From Campylobacterales bacterium (GTDB taxonomy: Bacteria > Campylobacterota_A > Desulfurellia > JAADFJ01): a DNA stretch of 17,632 nt. Positions 6,833 through 15,591 of this stretch are shown here, piece after piece; within the stretch, counting starts at the first letter, position 1, and every line of letters begins with the position of its first letter. The notes under the pieces are model-generated. The model was not told where the DNA came from. It saw only the letters and a list, made by a program, of their open reading frames with translations, and did no database searches. The stretch spans positions 1 through 17,632 of the forward strand of contig JALWSW010000149.1 in the NCBI GenBank assembly GCA_027080125.1, read 5' to 3'. A program made the translations under genes and the position numbers.

Positions 6833-6896
6833 AACGATAAATATATGGATAATTGCAGCGTTCAGTTTAGAAAATATATAAAAAAAGGGGGAATTG

Positions 6897-8117
6897 ATGG
6901 CGTTGGTAAAACCACACGGCAAGCAAGGTCGGCTCAAACCGCTTTTGCTGGAAGGCGATGAGCTGAAAGAGGAAAAGGAAAGAGCTGAAACACTAACAAA
7001 GATACCGATTACCTCAAGAGAAACGGGCGATTTGATAATGCTCGGCATCGGGGGATTCACTCCATTGGACGGTTTCATGGGTTATGATGACTGGAAGGGG
7101 GTGTGCGATGACTATAAAACTTCCGACGGAACATTCTGGCCTATTCCGATTACACTTTCAGCAACCAATGAATTAGCTGGCAGTATAAATAACGGCGACG
7201 ATGTGGCACTGATTGACCAGGAGTCAGGCAGCCTGATGGCTACGATGAAAATCAAAGAAAAATACAAAATAGATAAATCATATGAGTGCCGGCAGATTTT
7301 CAAAACAACGGAAACAAAACATCCCGGAGTTGCAAAGGTAATGGCTCAGGAAGAGATAAATCTTGCGGGTACGGTCAAAGTGCTGAGCGAGGGTATATTT
7401 CCTTCCGAATATAGCGGCATATATATGAGGCCTGCGGAAAGCAGAAAGGCATTTGAGGAAAAGGGCTGGAATACCATTGCAGCATTTCAAACGCGAAATC
7501 CGATGCACCGCGCTCATGAGTATCTGACCAAAGTGGCTCTGGAAACTTGCGATGGCGTATTCGTGCATATGCTTTTGGGGAAGCTCAAACCAGGTGATAT
7601 TCCTGCGTCAGTCAGAGAAAATGCCATAAAAACGTTAATCGCAAACTATTATGTAGAGGGCACCGTAATGATAGGCGGTTATCCGCTTGATATGAGATAT
7701 GCCGGACCCCGTGAGGCGCTGCTTCATGCGGTTTTCAGACAAAATTTCGGATGCAGCCATCTGATAATAGGTCGCGACCATGCCGGTGTGGGTGATTATT
7801 ACGGACCATATGATGCTCAAAAAATATTTGATGAAATTCCGGATGATGCTCTTGAAATTAAGCCATTGAAAATAGACTGGACATTTTATTGCTACAAGTG
7901 CGATGGCATGGCATCGATGAGGACATGTCCGCATGGCAAGGATGACAGGGTAATTGTAAGCGGAACTATGCTCAGAAAGATGCTTTCGGAAGGCAAAGAG
8001 GTGCCGGAGCACTTCAGTCGCCCGGAGGTGTTGAACATATTGCGTGAATACTATAGCAGTATCGGCAAAAAAGATAAAGTTGAGATAAAACTGCATAAAT
8101 ATGCCAAGGTAAACTAA
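6897..8117 (+). CDS. sat: Sulfate adenylyltransferase (ATP sulfurylase), dissimilatory
   Basis: Sat makes adenosine 5'-phosphosulfate (APS) from sulfate and ATP, the activation step of dissimilatory sulfate reduction; the enzyme is reversible. The 406 residues fit the homo-oligomeric Sat type without a fused APS kinase. Visible are the PUA-like N-terminal part, the nucleotide-binding QTRNPMHRAHE with its HxxH at 198–208, GRDHAGVGDYYGPYD at 292–306, and a zinc site (Cys332, Cys335, Cys344, His346) typical of SRB and archaeal Sat. The ATG at 6897 is chosen over the TTG three bases upstream because GGGGG then stands 6 nt away, a better spacing. It is first in sat–aprB–aprA (18 and 21 nt gaps) behind a strong promoter. 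Confidence 0.97.
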   Translation: MALVKPHGKQGRLKPLLLEGDELKEEKERAETLTKIPITSRETGDLIMLGIGGFTPLDGFMGYDDWKGVCDDYKTSDGTFWPIPITLSATNELAGSINNGDDVALIDQESGSLMATMKIKEKYKIDKSYECRQIFKTTETKHPGVAKVMAQEEINLAGTVKVLSEGIFPSEYSGIYMRPAESRKAFEEKGWNTIAAFQTRNPMHRAHEYLTKVALETCDGVFVHMLLGKLKPGDIPASVRENAIKTLIANYYVEGTVMIGGYPLDMRYAGPREALLHAVFRQNFGCSHLIIGRDHAGVGDYYGPYDAQKIFDEIPDDALEIKPLKIDWTFYCYKCDGMASMRTCPHGKDDRVIVSGTMLRKMLSEGKEVPEHFSRPEVLNILREYYSSIGKKDKVEIKLHKYAKVN

Positions 8118-8135
8118 AAATATAGGAGGTAAGGG

Positions 8136-8576
8136 ATGCCAAGTTTTGTAATTACAGAAAAGTGCGATGGCTGCAAAGGTCAGGAAAGAACAGCCTGCAT
8201 GTACATCTGTCCGAACGACCTGATGAAATTGGACACAGACAGGATGAAAGCTTTTAACCAGGAACCGAATCAGTGCTGGGAGTGCTACAACTGCGTTAAA
8301 ATCTGTCCTCAGCAGGCTATTGAGGTAAGAGGCTATGCCGATTTTAATCCCCTCGGAGCAAACGTTATACCTTTAAGAGGTACAGATGCAATTATGTGGA
8401 CTATAAAATTCCGTGACGGAAGACTCAAACGGTTCAAGTTTGACATCAGGAAAACTCCTGAGGGTTCAATTGACCCTTATGGCGGTAAACCTGATCCTGA
8501 CTACTCAAATATAAAGGAACCAGGACTTTTCACACATCACAGCAGAGGTGAAAAGATGCCGGTTCCTTCAGAATAA
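8136..8576 (+). CDS. aprB: Adenylylsulfate reductase beta subunit
   Basis: This 146-residue iron–sulfur subunit passes electrons to the FAD of AprA for APS reduction to sulfite and AMP. It has two [4Fe–4S] motifs: Cys10, 13, 21, 25 (with the loop insertion between the second and third cysteine that lowers the potential of one cluster in this family) and Cys47, 50, 53, 57. Trp48, between the clusters, is the residue proposed to bridge electron transfer in the Archaeoglobus structure. The C-terminal tail, ending EKMPVPSE, is the extended arm that wraps around AprA. GGAGG precedes the ATG, 18 nt after sat. It is cytoplasmic. Confidence 0.97.
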   Translation: MPSFVITEKCDGCKGQERTACMYICPNDLMKLDTDRMKAFNQEPNQCWECYNCVKICPQQAIEVRGYADFNPLGANVIPLRGTDAIMWTIKFRDGRLKRFKFDIRKTPEGSIDPYGGKPDPDYSNIKEPGLFTHHSRGEKMPVPSE

Positions 8577-8597
8577 AAAATCTATAGGGGGTAAATT

Positions 8598-10541
8598 ATG
8601 GAAAAAGAGACTTGCACATTTTCATACTGTAAGCAACCGGAAACTACCGTTGTAGAAACGGACATCCTGCTGATAGGAGGCGGTATGGGTTCATGCGGAG
8701 CCGCGTATGAAGCTTGCAAATGGGCTACACCTAAGGGAATAAAGGTTACGCTTGTTGACAAGGCGGCAATTGACCGTTCCGGAGCTGTGGCAATGGGACT
8801 TTCAGCAATAAACACATATCTTGGCTTGAACGTAGGTGAAAATACGGTGGAAGATTATGTGCGATATGTCCGCGGAGATCTTATGGGTATCATCAGAGAT
8901 GATATCGTTTATGATGTTGGAAGACATGTCGATGATTCGGTTTATCTTTTTGATGAATGGGGACTGCCGATCTGGAAACAGCCGGGTGAGGAAAACAAAA
9001 AACTAGGTGAAGGTGCCAGAGCCGTCCGGTCAGGAAGATGGCAGGCGATGATAAGCGGAGAATCCTACAAGGTTATCGTTGCAGAAGCGGCAAAAAAGGC
9101 TCTTGAATACAACAGGGAAGCCACAGGTCAGCAGCAGAATCTGTTTGAAAGGGTCTTCATTACGCGATTGCTGCTTGATGAAAAAGAGGACAACAGAATA
9201 GCCGGAGCAATCGGAATAAGCGTCAGAGAAAATAAAGTTTATCTGTTTAAGGCAAAAACCATACTTAATGCCTGCGGCGGCGGCGTCAACACATACAGAC
9301 CGCGTTCTACCGATGAGGGTATGGGAAGAACATGGTATCCTGTCTGGAACTCAAGCTCAACAACTACGATGGGGGTTCAGGTAGGAGCAGAACTTACACT
9401 TATGGAGAATGTGTTCGTTCCAACAAGATTCAAGGATGGTTACGGTCCGGTCGGAACGTTCTTCCTATTTTTAAAATGTCAAGCTACCAACGGTCTTGGC
9501 GAGGGTTATGTGCAAAATATGGATGCCATATCAAAGTATAAGCCGTATTGTGATATGACTCCTGTTCCCACATGCCTCAGAAACGTTCAAATGCTTGAGG
9601 AAATGAGAAACGGCAAAGGACCGATAATGATGCAAACCGCCGAACCTATCCAAAAAGCACGAGCTGAGGATAAGAAAAAAGCAAAGGAATTAGAGATAGC
9701 TGCATGGGAGGATTTCCTTGATATGACCATCGGTCAGGCCGGTGTATGGGCATCGAACAATATTGCCCCGGAGGAAAAACCCTCGGAGATGATGCCAACG
9801 GAGCCTTACTTCATCGGTTCTCATGCGGCTTGTTCAGGTTTTTGGGTAAGCGGTCCTCCTGATATAGCACCTAAGGAGTGGCAGTGGGGCTACACGAGGA
9901 TGACTACTGTCAACGGTCTGTTTACTGCTGCTGACGGTGTCGGAGCATCAGGACACAAGTTTTCTTCAGGCTCGTTTACCGATGGAAGAATTGCCGGAAA
10001 AAGTATGGTGGCGTTTGTTCTTGATAATATGGACTATACGCCAACACTTACAACAACAGCTGAGGATGCTGCAAAAGAGCTTTATTTGCCATTTGAGATA
10101 TTTGAAAAATATAAAAACTACACAACTGCAGCTGACATTAATCCTAATTACCTGAGACCAAAACAGGCTCAGGCAAGATTGATGAAAATTATGGACGAGT
10201 ATGCCGCAGGTGTCAGTACCTGGTATCAGACAAACAAACCGATGCTGGAACTTGCGCTTGAAAAGTTGCAATTTCTTAAAGAAGACCTTTCCCGACTCGC
10301 AGCCGAGGATCTTCATGAGCTAATGAGATGCTGGGAGATGGTTCATAGACTATGGACAGCTGAAGCGCATGTAAGACACATGCTTTTCAGAGAAGAAACA
10401 AGATATCCGGGATACTACTTCCGTGCCGATTTTCCCGAGCTTGACGATGAGAACTGGAAATGTTTTGTAAATTCCAAATATGATCCCAAAACAGGCAAAT
10501 GGTCACTCAGGAAGGTTCCGTATATTCAGTTGGTTAAGTAA
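8598..10541 (+). CDS. aprA: Adenylylsulfate reductase alpha subunit
   Basis: This 647-residue FAD subunit carries the APS active site and belongs to the fumarate reductase/succinate dehydrogenase flavoprotein family. The FAD dinucleotide-binding loop is LLIGGGMGSCGA at 25–35. Trp246, Arg277 (in PTRFKDGYG) and His409 (in IGSHAACSGF) keep almost the same spacing as the active-site Trp234, Arg265 and His398 of Archaeoglobus AprA, so the site looks intact. GHKFSSGSFTDGRIAG near 452–467 is the second FAD-binding segment. It starts 21 nt after aprB behind AGGGGGT. Intact AprBA plus Qmo suggests the reductive direction, though the complex can also run oxidatively. A structured gap follows before qmoA. 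Confidence 0.98.
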   Translation: MEKETCTFSYCKQPETTVVETDILLIGGGMGSCGAAYEACKWATPKGIKVTLVDKAAIDRSGAVAMGLSAINTYLGLNVGENTVEDYVRYVRGDLMGIIRDDIVYDVGRHVDDSVYLFDEWGLPIWKQPGEENKKLGEGARAVRSGRWQAMISGESYKVIVAEAAKKALEYNREATGQQQNLFERVFITRLLLDEKEDNRIAGAIGISVRENKVYLFKAKTILNACGGGVNTYRPRSTDEGMGRTWYPVWNSSSTTTMGVQVGAELTLMENVFVPTRFKDGYGPVGTFFLFLKCQATNGLGEGYVQNMDAISKYKPYCDMTPVPTCLRNVQMLEEMRNGKGPIMMQTAEPIQKARAEDKKKAKELEIAAWEDFLDMTIGQAGVWASNNIAPEEKPSEMMPTEPYFIGSHAACSGFWVSGPPDIAPKEWQWGYTRMTTVNGLFTAADGVGASGHKFSSGSFTDGRIAGKSMVAFVLDNMDYTPTLTTTAEDAAKELYLPFEIFEKYKNYTTAADINPNYLRPKQAQARLMKIMDEYAAGVSTWYQTNKPMLELALEKLQFLKEDLSRLAAEDLHELMRCWEMVHRLWTAEAHVRHMLFREETRYPGYYFRADFPELDDENWKCFVNSKYDPKTGKWSLRKVPYIQLVK

Positions 10542-10556
10542 TAACATATAAAAAAA

Positions 10557-10575
10557 GGGTATGCTTTGCATACCC
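10557..10575. terminator. Perfect 8-bp hairpin after aprA
   Basis: GGGTATGC and GCATACCC flank a TTT loop, 15 nt after the aprA stop. Seven A bases stand before it on the plus strand, so the classical hairpin-plus-T-tract order exists only for minus-strand transcription, where it could stop antisense RNA. For the aprA transcript it lacks a T-tract and could instead mark or protect the 3' end while letting some read-through reach qmoABC. Confidence 0.5.
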
Positions 10576-10594
10576 TGAAGAAGTCTGTGGGGAT

Positions 10595-10612
10595 AATCCT
10601 TGAGGAAGGATT
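10595..10612 (+). other. Small hairpin in the aprA–qmoA gap
   Basis: AATCCTT and AAGGATT arms enclose the tetraloop GAGG. No T-tract follows. It is the second of three hairpins in this 256-nt gap and may be part of a folded intercistronic RNA. Confidence 0.35.
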
Positions 10613-10660
10613 GGGGCAGATTTCAAAGCTTTAGCAATTATCATGGGGGGGATATAAATA

Positions 10661-10732
10661 ATGACATTGCTATTAGCATTTATTAGGGTGGTAGGACAGT
10701 TATTACACAGGGATTGGTTGTCGATTTTATAA
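10661..10732 (+). CDS. Possible 23-residue small protein upstream of qmoA (speculative)
   Basis: ATG at 10661 opens a 23-codon frame reading MTLLLAFIRVVGQLLHRDWL then SIL and TAA. GGGGGG stands about 10 nt upstream, as strong as the sites of real genes here. The peptide is mostly hydrophobic with a few basic residues and could be membrane-associated. Its last codons and stop fall in the left arm and loop of the hairpin at 10701–10748, so its translation would melt that structure, as in leader-peptide control. There is no homologue I recognise, and chance is a real possibility at this length. Confidence 0.3.
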   Translation: MTLLLAFIRVVGQLLHRDWLSIL

Positions 10733-10748
10733 CAATCCTTGTGTAATA
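10701..10748 (+). promoter_or_regulatory. Long RNA hairpin (16-bp stem) upstream of qmoA
   Basis: The arms at 10701–10716 and 10733–10748 pair over 16 bp around a 16-nt loop. The one DNA mismatch (10710/10739) is G with T, which is a G·U pair in the plus-strand transcript but A/C in the antisense strand, so the structure is better in sense RNA. There is no T-tract after it. It ends 49 nt before the qmoA ATG. Possible roles are RNase processing, setting the AprA to Qmo ratio, or attenuation tied to the overlapping small ORF. Confidence 0.6.
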
Positions 10749-10797
10749 CAGCTTTGGATGATTTTGACAGATCAGGTATGAAAGGAGGAGTGCATTT

Positions 10798-12060
10798 ATG
10801 GCTCAACCGGCCAAGAAGGCAATTCTGGTTATAGGAGGCGGTATAAGCGGTGTTTCGGTCGCTGTTGAAGCGGCTGAAGCAGGTTATAATGTGATATTGG
10901 TCGAAAAAAACCCTTATCTGGGCGGTAGAGTAGCTCAGCATTATCGATATTTTCCAAAACTCTGCCCGCCTTATTGCGGTCTGGAAATAAATTTCAGAAG
11001 GATTAAGCAGAACCCGAATATCTCCTTTTATACCTTATCGGAAGTGACTGAAATATCGGGTTCTGCCGGAGATTTTAATGTTAAAATAAGGCAGTTTCCA
11101 CGATACGTAAATTCAAAATGCACCTGTTGCAGCAGATGCGTGGACGTATGTCCTGAAACAAGGGTCAATGAATTCAATTTTGGTATGGATACCACAAAAG
11201 CGATATATCTTCCGCACGAAATGGCTTTTCCGATGAAATATGCGATAGATGATAGATATTGCAAAGGTGCCGAATGTGGAAAATGCGTGGAGGTTTGCAA
11301 ATACGATGCTATAGAACTGGATGCGAAGGAAACAAGCTTTACACTGAATAATATCGGAAGCATAGTTTTTGCTACCGGATGGAATCTTTACGATATGAAG
11401 AAGGTAGATAATCTCGGTTTCGGAAGGGTTAAAAATGTTATTACCAATATGATGATGGAAAGACTTGCAGCTCCAAACGGACCTACAGACGGAAAAATAG
11501 AGCGTCCATCTGATGGGAAAGAGGTCAAAAAGGTTGCTTTTGTGCAATGTGCAGGTTCAAGAGATGAAAACCATCTCAATTATTGCTCGGCAATCTGCTG
11601 TATGTCTTCTTTGAAAGAATCAACATATATAAGAGAAAAGAATCCTGATTCTCAGGTAAGTATCTTCTATATTGATCTGAGGACTCCGGGAAAATATGAA
11701 GATTTTCTTAAGAAAGTGGAGAAAGATGAAAAGATAAAGATGATAAAAGGAAAAGTGGCAAAGATAGAGCAAGCTTCAGCTTCCGATGATGTTATTGTTA
11801 CCTTTGAGGATGTAATAAATATGAGAAAAATGGAGGAAAGATTTGATATGGTTGTTCTTGCCGCTGGTATGGAAGCGCAAACCAAAATGAAATCGTTACC
11901 CGGCAAGCTTCAACTGGAAGCCAACGGTTTTATTTTTCCCACTCAAGCCGAGGGCATATATTCGGCTGGTGTAGCTAAAAAGCCGGGTGATGTTACCTCA
12001 TCGGTTCAGGACGCAACCGCATCAGCCCTAAGGGCTATTCAAACTGCTTTCAGGAAATGA
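10798..12060 (+). CDS. qmoA: QmoA, quinone-interacting membrane-bound oxidoreductase subunit A
   Basis: This 420-residue HdrA-like flavoprotein of the Qmo complex exchanges electrons between the menaquinone pool and AprBA. The FAD-binding loop VIGGGISGVS is at 11–20, with Glu36 ending the second strand. Ferredoxin-like cysteines lie at 108, 110/111, 114, 118 and at 155, 160, 163, 167. The conserved C-x-S-x-I-C-C-M-S-S segment (about 261–271) is shared with HdrA and QmoB. The C-terminus ends with the second FAD segment (IYSAGVAKKPGDV). It has no membrane helix, so it is cytoplasmic and held by QmoC. GGAGGAG lies 7 nt before the ATG. Its last 4 bases overlap the first possible qmoB start (ATGA), indicating translational coupling. 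Confidence 0.95.
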   Translation: MAQPAKKAILVIGGGISGVSVAVEAAEAGYNVILVEKNPYLGGRVAQHYRYFPKLCPPYCGLEINFRRIKQNPNISFYTLSEVTEISGSAGDFNVKIRQFPRYVNSKCTCCSRCVDVCPETRVNEFNFGMDTTKAIYLPHEMAFPMKYAIDDRYCKGAECGKCVEVCKYDAIELDAKETSFTLNNIGSIVFATGWNLYDMKKVDNLGFGRVKNVITNMMMERLAAPNGPTDGKIERPSDGKEVKKVAFVQCAGSRDENHLNYCSAICCMSSLKESTYIREKNPDSQVSIFYIDLRTPGKYEDFLKKVEKDEKIKMIKGKVAKIEQASASDDVIVTFEDVINMRKMEERFDMVVLAAGMEAQTKMKSLPGKLQLEANGFIFPTQAEGIYSAGVAKKPGDVTSSVQDATASALRAIQTAFRK

Positions 12061-14384
12061 ATATGGAAAATAAAGTAGGCGTTTATATCTGTACGGATTG
12101 TGGAATAGGCAACTCTTTAGATATTCAAAAGCTGCAGGAAGCGGCAGAAAAATATAATCCTGTAATCTGCAAAAGTCACCCTTTTTTGTGCAGTCAGGAT
12201 GGTGTAAATACTATAAAAAATGACATTAAGGAAAAAGGAATAAATAAACTGGTTATAGCTGCATGCTCAATGAGGGTTAATCAGGATCTTTTTGATTTTG
12301 ATCCTCTGAAATATGTAACAGAAAGGGTCAATCTCAGAGAGCATGTTGTTTGGACTCAACCGGCAAATAATGAAAATACGCAACTGATGGCTACCGATTA
12401 TCTTAAAATGGGTATCATAAGGGCTCAAAAAGCCGAAATTCCCGAGCCAAATATATCCGGAGTCGAAAGAACCGTGTTAGTTATAGGTGGCGGAATTGCG
12501 GGCATTAGCTCCGCTTTGAGTGTTGCTGAGGCAGGATACAAGGCGATTCTTGTTGAAAAATCAGAGCAGTTGGGCGGCCACATGAGGCATATGCATAAAG
12601 TTTTTCCCTCAGAGCCTCCATATTTGGAATCAAAACCAAGCGATATTGAAGAAAAAATAAGGGCTGTTGAAAACAATCCTAACATAACGGTCTATACAAA
12701 CAGCATCGTAACAGGCACCGAAGGTGAACCGGGAATGTTTGAGATAACTATCTGTAGTAACGATAAACTTGTAAGCTCGTCGGAGTCAAGTGACTCAGCC
12801 GAGATTGCAAAATCAGGTCCGACGCGATACAAAACTCCGGAGTGTAGTGAACCTAAAAAATTCAAAGTCGGCGCTATAGTATTTGCAATCGGGTGGAAGC
12901 CCTATGATGCCTCGAAACTCTCTGAAGAATACGATTATGGTAAGTTTGCCAATGTTGTAACAAATACGGAATTTGAAAAAATGGCAAAAAAAGGAGAGAT
13001 AAAAAGACCCTCTGACGGAAAGCCGGTGAAAAACGCACTATTTATTCAGTGTGCGGGACAAAGAGACAAAAAACATCTGCCGTATTGTTCATCGATTTGC
13101 TGTATGAGTTCATTAAAACAGGCAAAATATATAAGGGAAGCAAACTCTGATGCCAGCGCATACATAATATATCAGCAGATGAGAACACCCGGTCTATATG
13201 AAAATTTTTATAAATCTACACAGGACGATGAGGGTATATTTTTAATAAAAGGTTCTGTTCTTGAAATGAGCGAAGAGAACGATGGCAGTATATCTATCGA
13301 GATAGATAACAGTTTGCTCGGGCAAAAGATGATTGTTAAGGCTGATCTTGTAGTTTTAGCCACCGGGATGGTTACAAATATGGTTCCCGATGATATGCAA
13401 CCAAACAACCTTACCGAAGAATTTATCGGCAATATTATCAAGAAAGAGACTCAAGACGGTATCACCGAAGAACTTGTGCCGATACCTGTAGCCTTAAATC
13501 TAAAATATCGACAAGGTCCTGAGATGCCGCATCTGAAATATGGATTTCCTGATTCTCATTTTATCTGTTTTCCTTATGAAACAAGAAGAACCGGAATCTA
13601 TGCTGCCGGTGCTGCAAAAGCTCCGATGGATGCTGCCGAATCGGAAACAGATGCGGTCGGTGCGGCGCTTAAGGCAATACAATGCATAGAACTCACAGCG
13701 CAAGGAAAATCGGTGCATCCGAGATCAGGCGATATGACATTTCCGGAATTCAGACTTGAGACATGCACTCAATGCCGCAGATGCACTGTTGAATGTCCAT
13801 TCGGCGCACTTGATGAAAAACCTGATGGCACTCCGCTGGAGCATCCCGACAGATGTCGCAGATGCGGAACATGCATGGGTGCCTGTCCGCAAAGAATCAT
13901 CTCATTTAAGGATTACAGCGTAGATATGATCTCTTCTATGTTGAAAGAGATTGATGTGCCCGATGATGAAGATTTTCCGCTTATTGTCGGATTTATCTGC
14001 GAAAACGATGCGTATCCCGCTTTCGATATAGCCGGAATTAACGGGGTGCAACTACCTCCGAATTTCAGATTAATAAGGGTAAGATGCCTTGGAAGTGTAA
14101 ATCTTGTCTGGATTACCGATGCACTTTCGAAAGGTGTGGATGGTGTTTTATTAATAGGATGTAAATTTGGAGATGATTATCAGTGTCACTTTATCAAGGG
14201 AAGCCAGATGGCAAATGAGCGACTTGGTAAAGTGCAGGAAACACTTGACAGACTGATGCTTGAGGCAGAAAGAATCGATCAGGTTCAGCTGCCAATAAAT
14301 GAATACGACAAACTGCCTGAGATACTAAATCAGTTTGTCGATAAGATTAAAGAAATAGGACCTAATCCGTTTAAAGGATTCTAA
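12057..14384 (+). CDS. qmoB: QmoB, HdrA/MvhD-like subunit of the Qmo complex
   Basis: This 775-residue flavo-iron–sulfur subunit has an N-terminal domain with CTDCG (Cys12, Cys15) and the AACSMRVNQ stretch near 69–77, then an HdrA core with FAD loop VIGGGIAGIS at 142–151 and CSSICCMSS near 350. Two [4Fe–4S] ferredoxin motifs follow (Cys570, 573, 576, 580 and Cys600, 603, 606, 610), and a C-terminal MvhD/FlpD-like domain from about 640 has cysteines in GFICEND, RCLGS and GCKFGDDYQCH. This fusion of HdrA and MvhD parts is the hallmark of QmoB and suggests electron routing like that of heterodisulfide reductases. The start may be ATG 12057 or ATG 12063; AGGA in the qmoA end is better spaced for the latter. 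A Ser-rich stretch near residues 236–256 is a likely loop. Confidence 0.95.
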   Translation: MNMENKVGVYICTDCGIGNSLDIQKLQEAAEKYNPVICKSHPFLCSQDGVNTIKNDIKEKGINKLVIAACSMRVNQDLFDFDPLKYVTERVNLREHVVWTQPANNENTQLMATDYLKMGIIRAQKAEIPEPNISGVERTVLVIGGGIAGISSALSVAEAGYKAILVEKSEQLGGHMRHMHKVFPSEPPYLESKPSDIEEKIRAVENNPNITVYTNSIVTGTEGEPGMFEITICSNDKLVSSSESSDSAEIAKSGPTRYKTPECSEPKKFKVGAIVFAIGWKPYDASKLSEEYDYGKFANVVTNTEFEKMAKKGEIKRPSDGKPVKNALFIQCAGQRDKKHLPYCSSICCMSSLKQAKYIREANSDASAYIIYQQMRTPGLYENFYKSTQDDEGIFLIKGSVLEMSEENDGSISIEIDNSLLGQKMIVKADLVVLATGMVTNMVPDDMQPNNLTEEFIGNIIKKETQDGITEELVPIPVALNLKYRQGPEMPHLKYGFPDSHFICFPYETRRTGIYAAGAAKAPMDAAESETDAVGAALKAIQCIELTAQGKSVHPRSGDMTFPEFRLETCTQCRRCTVECPFGALDEKPDGTPLEHPDRCRRCGTCMGACPQRIISFKDYSVDMISSMLKEIDVPDDEDFPLIVGFICENDAYPAFDIAGINGVQLPPNFRLIRVRCLGSVNLVWITDALSKGVDGVLLIGCKFGDDYQCHFIKGSQMANERLGKVQETLDRLMLEAERIDQVQLPINEYDKLPEILNQFVDKIKEIGPNPFKGF

Positions 14385-14433
14385 ATAAATTGGTTACAAT
14401 AAGATATGTTGAATATGGAGGTTTTTAACGCTT

Positions 14434-15591
14434 ATGAATTACACAGAAGGGCAGGACAAAGATAGTAAAAACCAAAATATGGCAGGAAGTGTTATATTAT
14501 CTCCGGATCTGAAATTCATTCGTGATATAAAAAGGCTCGGCGGAGAAACGGTAAAGAAATGCTATCAATGCGCTACCTGCTCGGGAATATGTCCTCTATC
14601 GTCCGAGAATAGTCCTTTTCCGAGAAAAGAGATGATAATGACGCAGCTTGGAATGAAAAACGAACTCTTTAGAGATTCCGATATCTGGTATTGCCACAAC
14701 TGCAACGACTGTTCAAAACTCTGTCCTCGCGGCGCCAGACCCGGAGATATTCTTGGCGCATTGCGGGCAAAATTTATTATGGAAAACTCGGTGCCGAGAT
14801 TTTTGGGTAAAATCGTTACAAATCCGTCATACACGCTGTTTGCTTTCTTTATACCTGCATTCCTTCTTTTTGCCATATTGGTATCGTTGGGTCATCTTAG
14901 CATACCGGACGGAAAAATTGTATATTCCCGTCTTTTCCCTGTGGAATCCATCGATCTGTTTTTCAGCTCATTTGTTGCAATTTCACTTATTATGTATATA
15001 ATCAGCTTAAGAAGGTTTTGGTTGCGTCTGAGAAAAGAGGACAACCCGCAAACGGAAAGGTTTGGAAAGGCACTTATTCAAGCTGTTGCGGAATTTCTCC
15101 TGCATCGAAAATTTTCAAAATGTGATGTCAATTCGGATCGGAAAAACGGACACCTGATGGTATTTTATGGATTTGTAGGACTATTTATAACAACAAGCTG
15201 GGTTGCATTTTACTACTGGTTTTTTCATATAAATACACCAATTTCTCTTGGCGATCCGCTGAAATGGGTTGCAAATACAAGTGCACTATTATTGATAATA
15301 GGAACGCTCATACTGATTGCCAACAGACTAAAAGATAAAAATGTAAACTCCAGGTCATCCTCTTTCGATTGGACATTTGCTATTATCGTGCTTTTGATTG
15401 GATTGACAGGACTTTCAACGGAAATTGTAAGGCTTATAAATATTACCGATCTTGCATATCCTCTCTATTTTATCCATTTGCTGTTCGTTTTTTACATTAT
15501 TGTATATTTTCCGTATTCCAAGCTTGCGCACTTTGGATATAGACTGCTTGCCATAACATTTCATAAAATGGCTGGAACTGATGTTACATGA
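14434..15591 (+). CDS. qmoC: QmoC, HdrC/HdrE-like membrane subunit of the Qmo complex
   Basis: This 385-residue subunit joins a cytoplasmic HdrC-like part to a haem b membrane part and reacts with menaquinol. Two [4Fe–4S] motifs are clear: Cys43, 46, 49, 53 (CYQCATCSGICP) and Cys87, 90, 93, 97 (CHNCNDCSKLCP). About six hydrophobic helices follow (near 131–153, 170–192, 241–262, 278–297, 312–331, 340–360), with His224, His240, His348 and His366 as candidate haem ligands. GGAGG is 12 nt before the ATG, rather far, so an internal ATG at 14479 is a possible alternative. It lies 49 nt after qmoB and completes qmoABC. No qmoD-like gene I can firmly recognise follows. Confidence 0.94.
   Translation: MNYTEGQDKDSKNQNMAGSVILSPDLKFIRDIKRLGGETVKKCYQCATCSGICPLSSENSPFPRKEMIMTQLGMKNELFRDSDIWYCHNCNDCSKLCPRGARPGDILGALRAKFIMENSVPRFLGKIVTNPSYTLFAFFIPAFLLFAILVSLGHLSIPDGKIVYSRLFPVESIDLFFSSFVAISLIMYIISLRRFWLRLRKEDNPQTERFGKALIQAVAEFLLHRKFSKCDVNSDRKNGHLMVFYGFVGLFITTSWVAFYYWFFHINTPISLGDPLKWVANTSALLLIIGTLILIANRLKDKNVNSRSSSFDWTFAIIVLLIGLTGLSTEIVRLINITDLAYPLYFIHLLFVFYIIVYFPYSKLAHFGYRLLAITFHKMAGTDVT

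Noticed and set aside
6758..6961. A 67-codon plus-strand ORF before and overlapping sat
   Set aside because: GTG start with a poor ribosome site, low-complexity composition with no recognised domain, and a 3' half that is simply sat read in another frame.
8136..8576. AprB as a generic ferredoxin
   Set aside because: The cysteine insertion, Trp48 and long tail, together with aprA directly downstream, identify AprB.
10763..10768. TTGACA just before qmoA as the -35 of a qmoABC promoter
   Set aside because: No -10-like hexamer at 16–18 nt; that place holds the ribosome site.
12057..14384. QmoB as a methanogen-type HdrA
   Set aside because: The fused MvhD-like C-terminus and the position between QmoA and QmoC fit QmoB.
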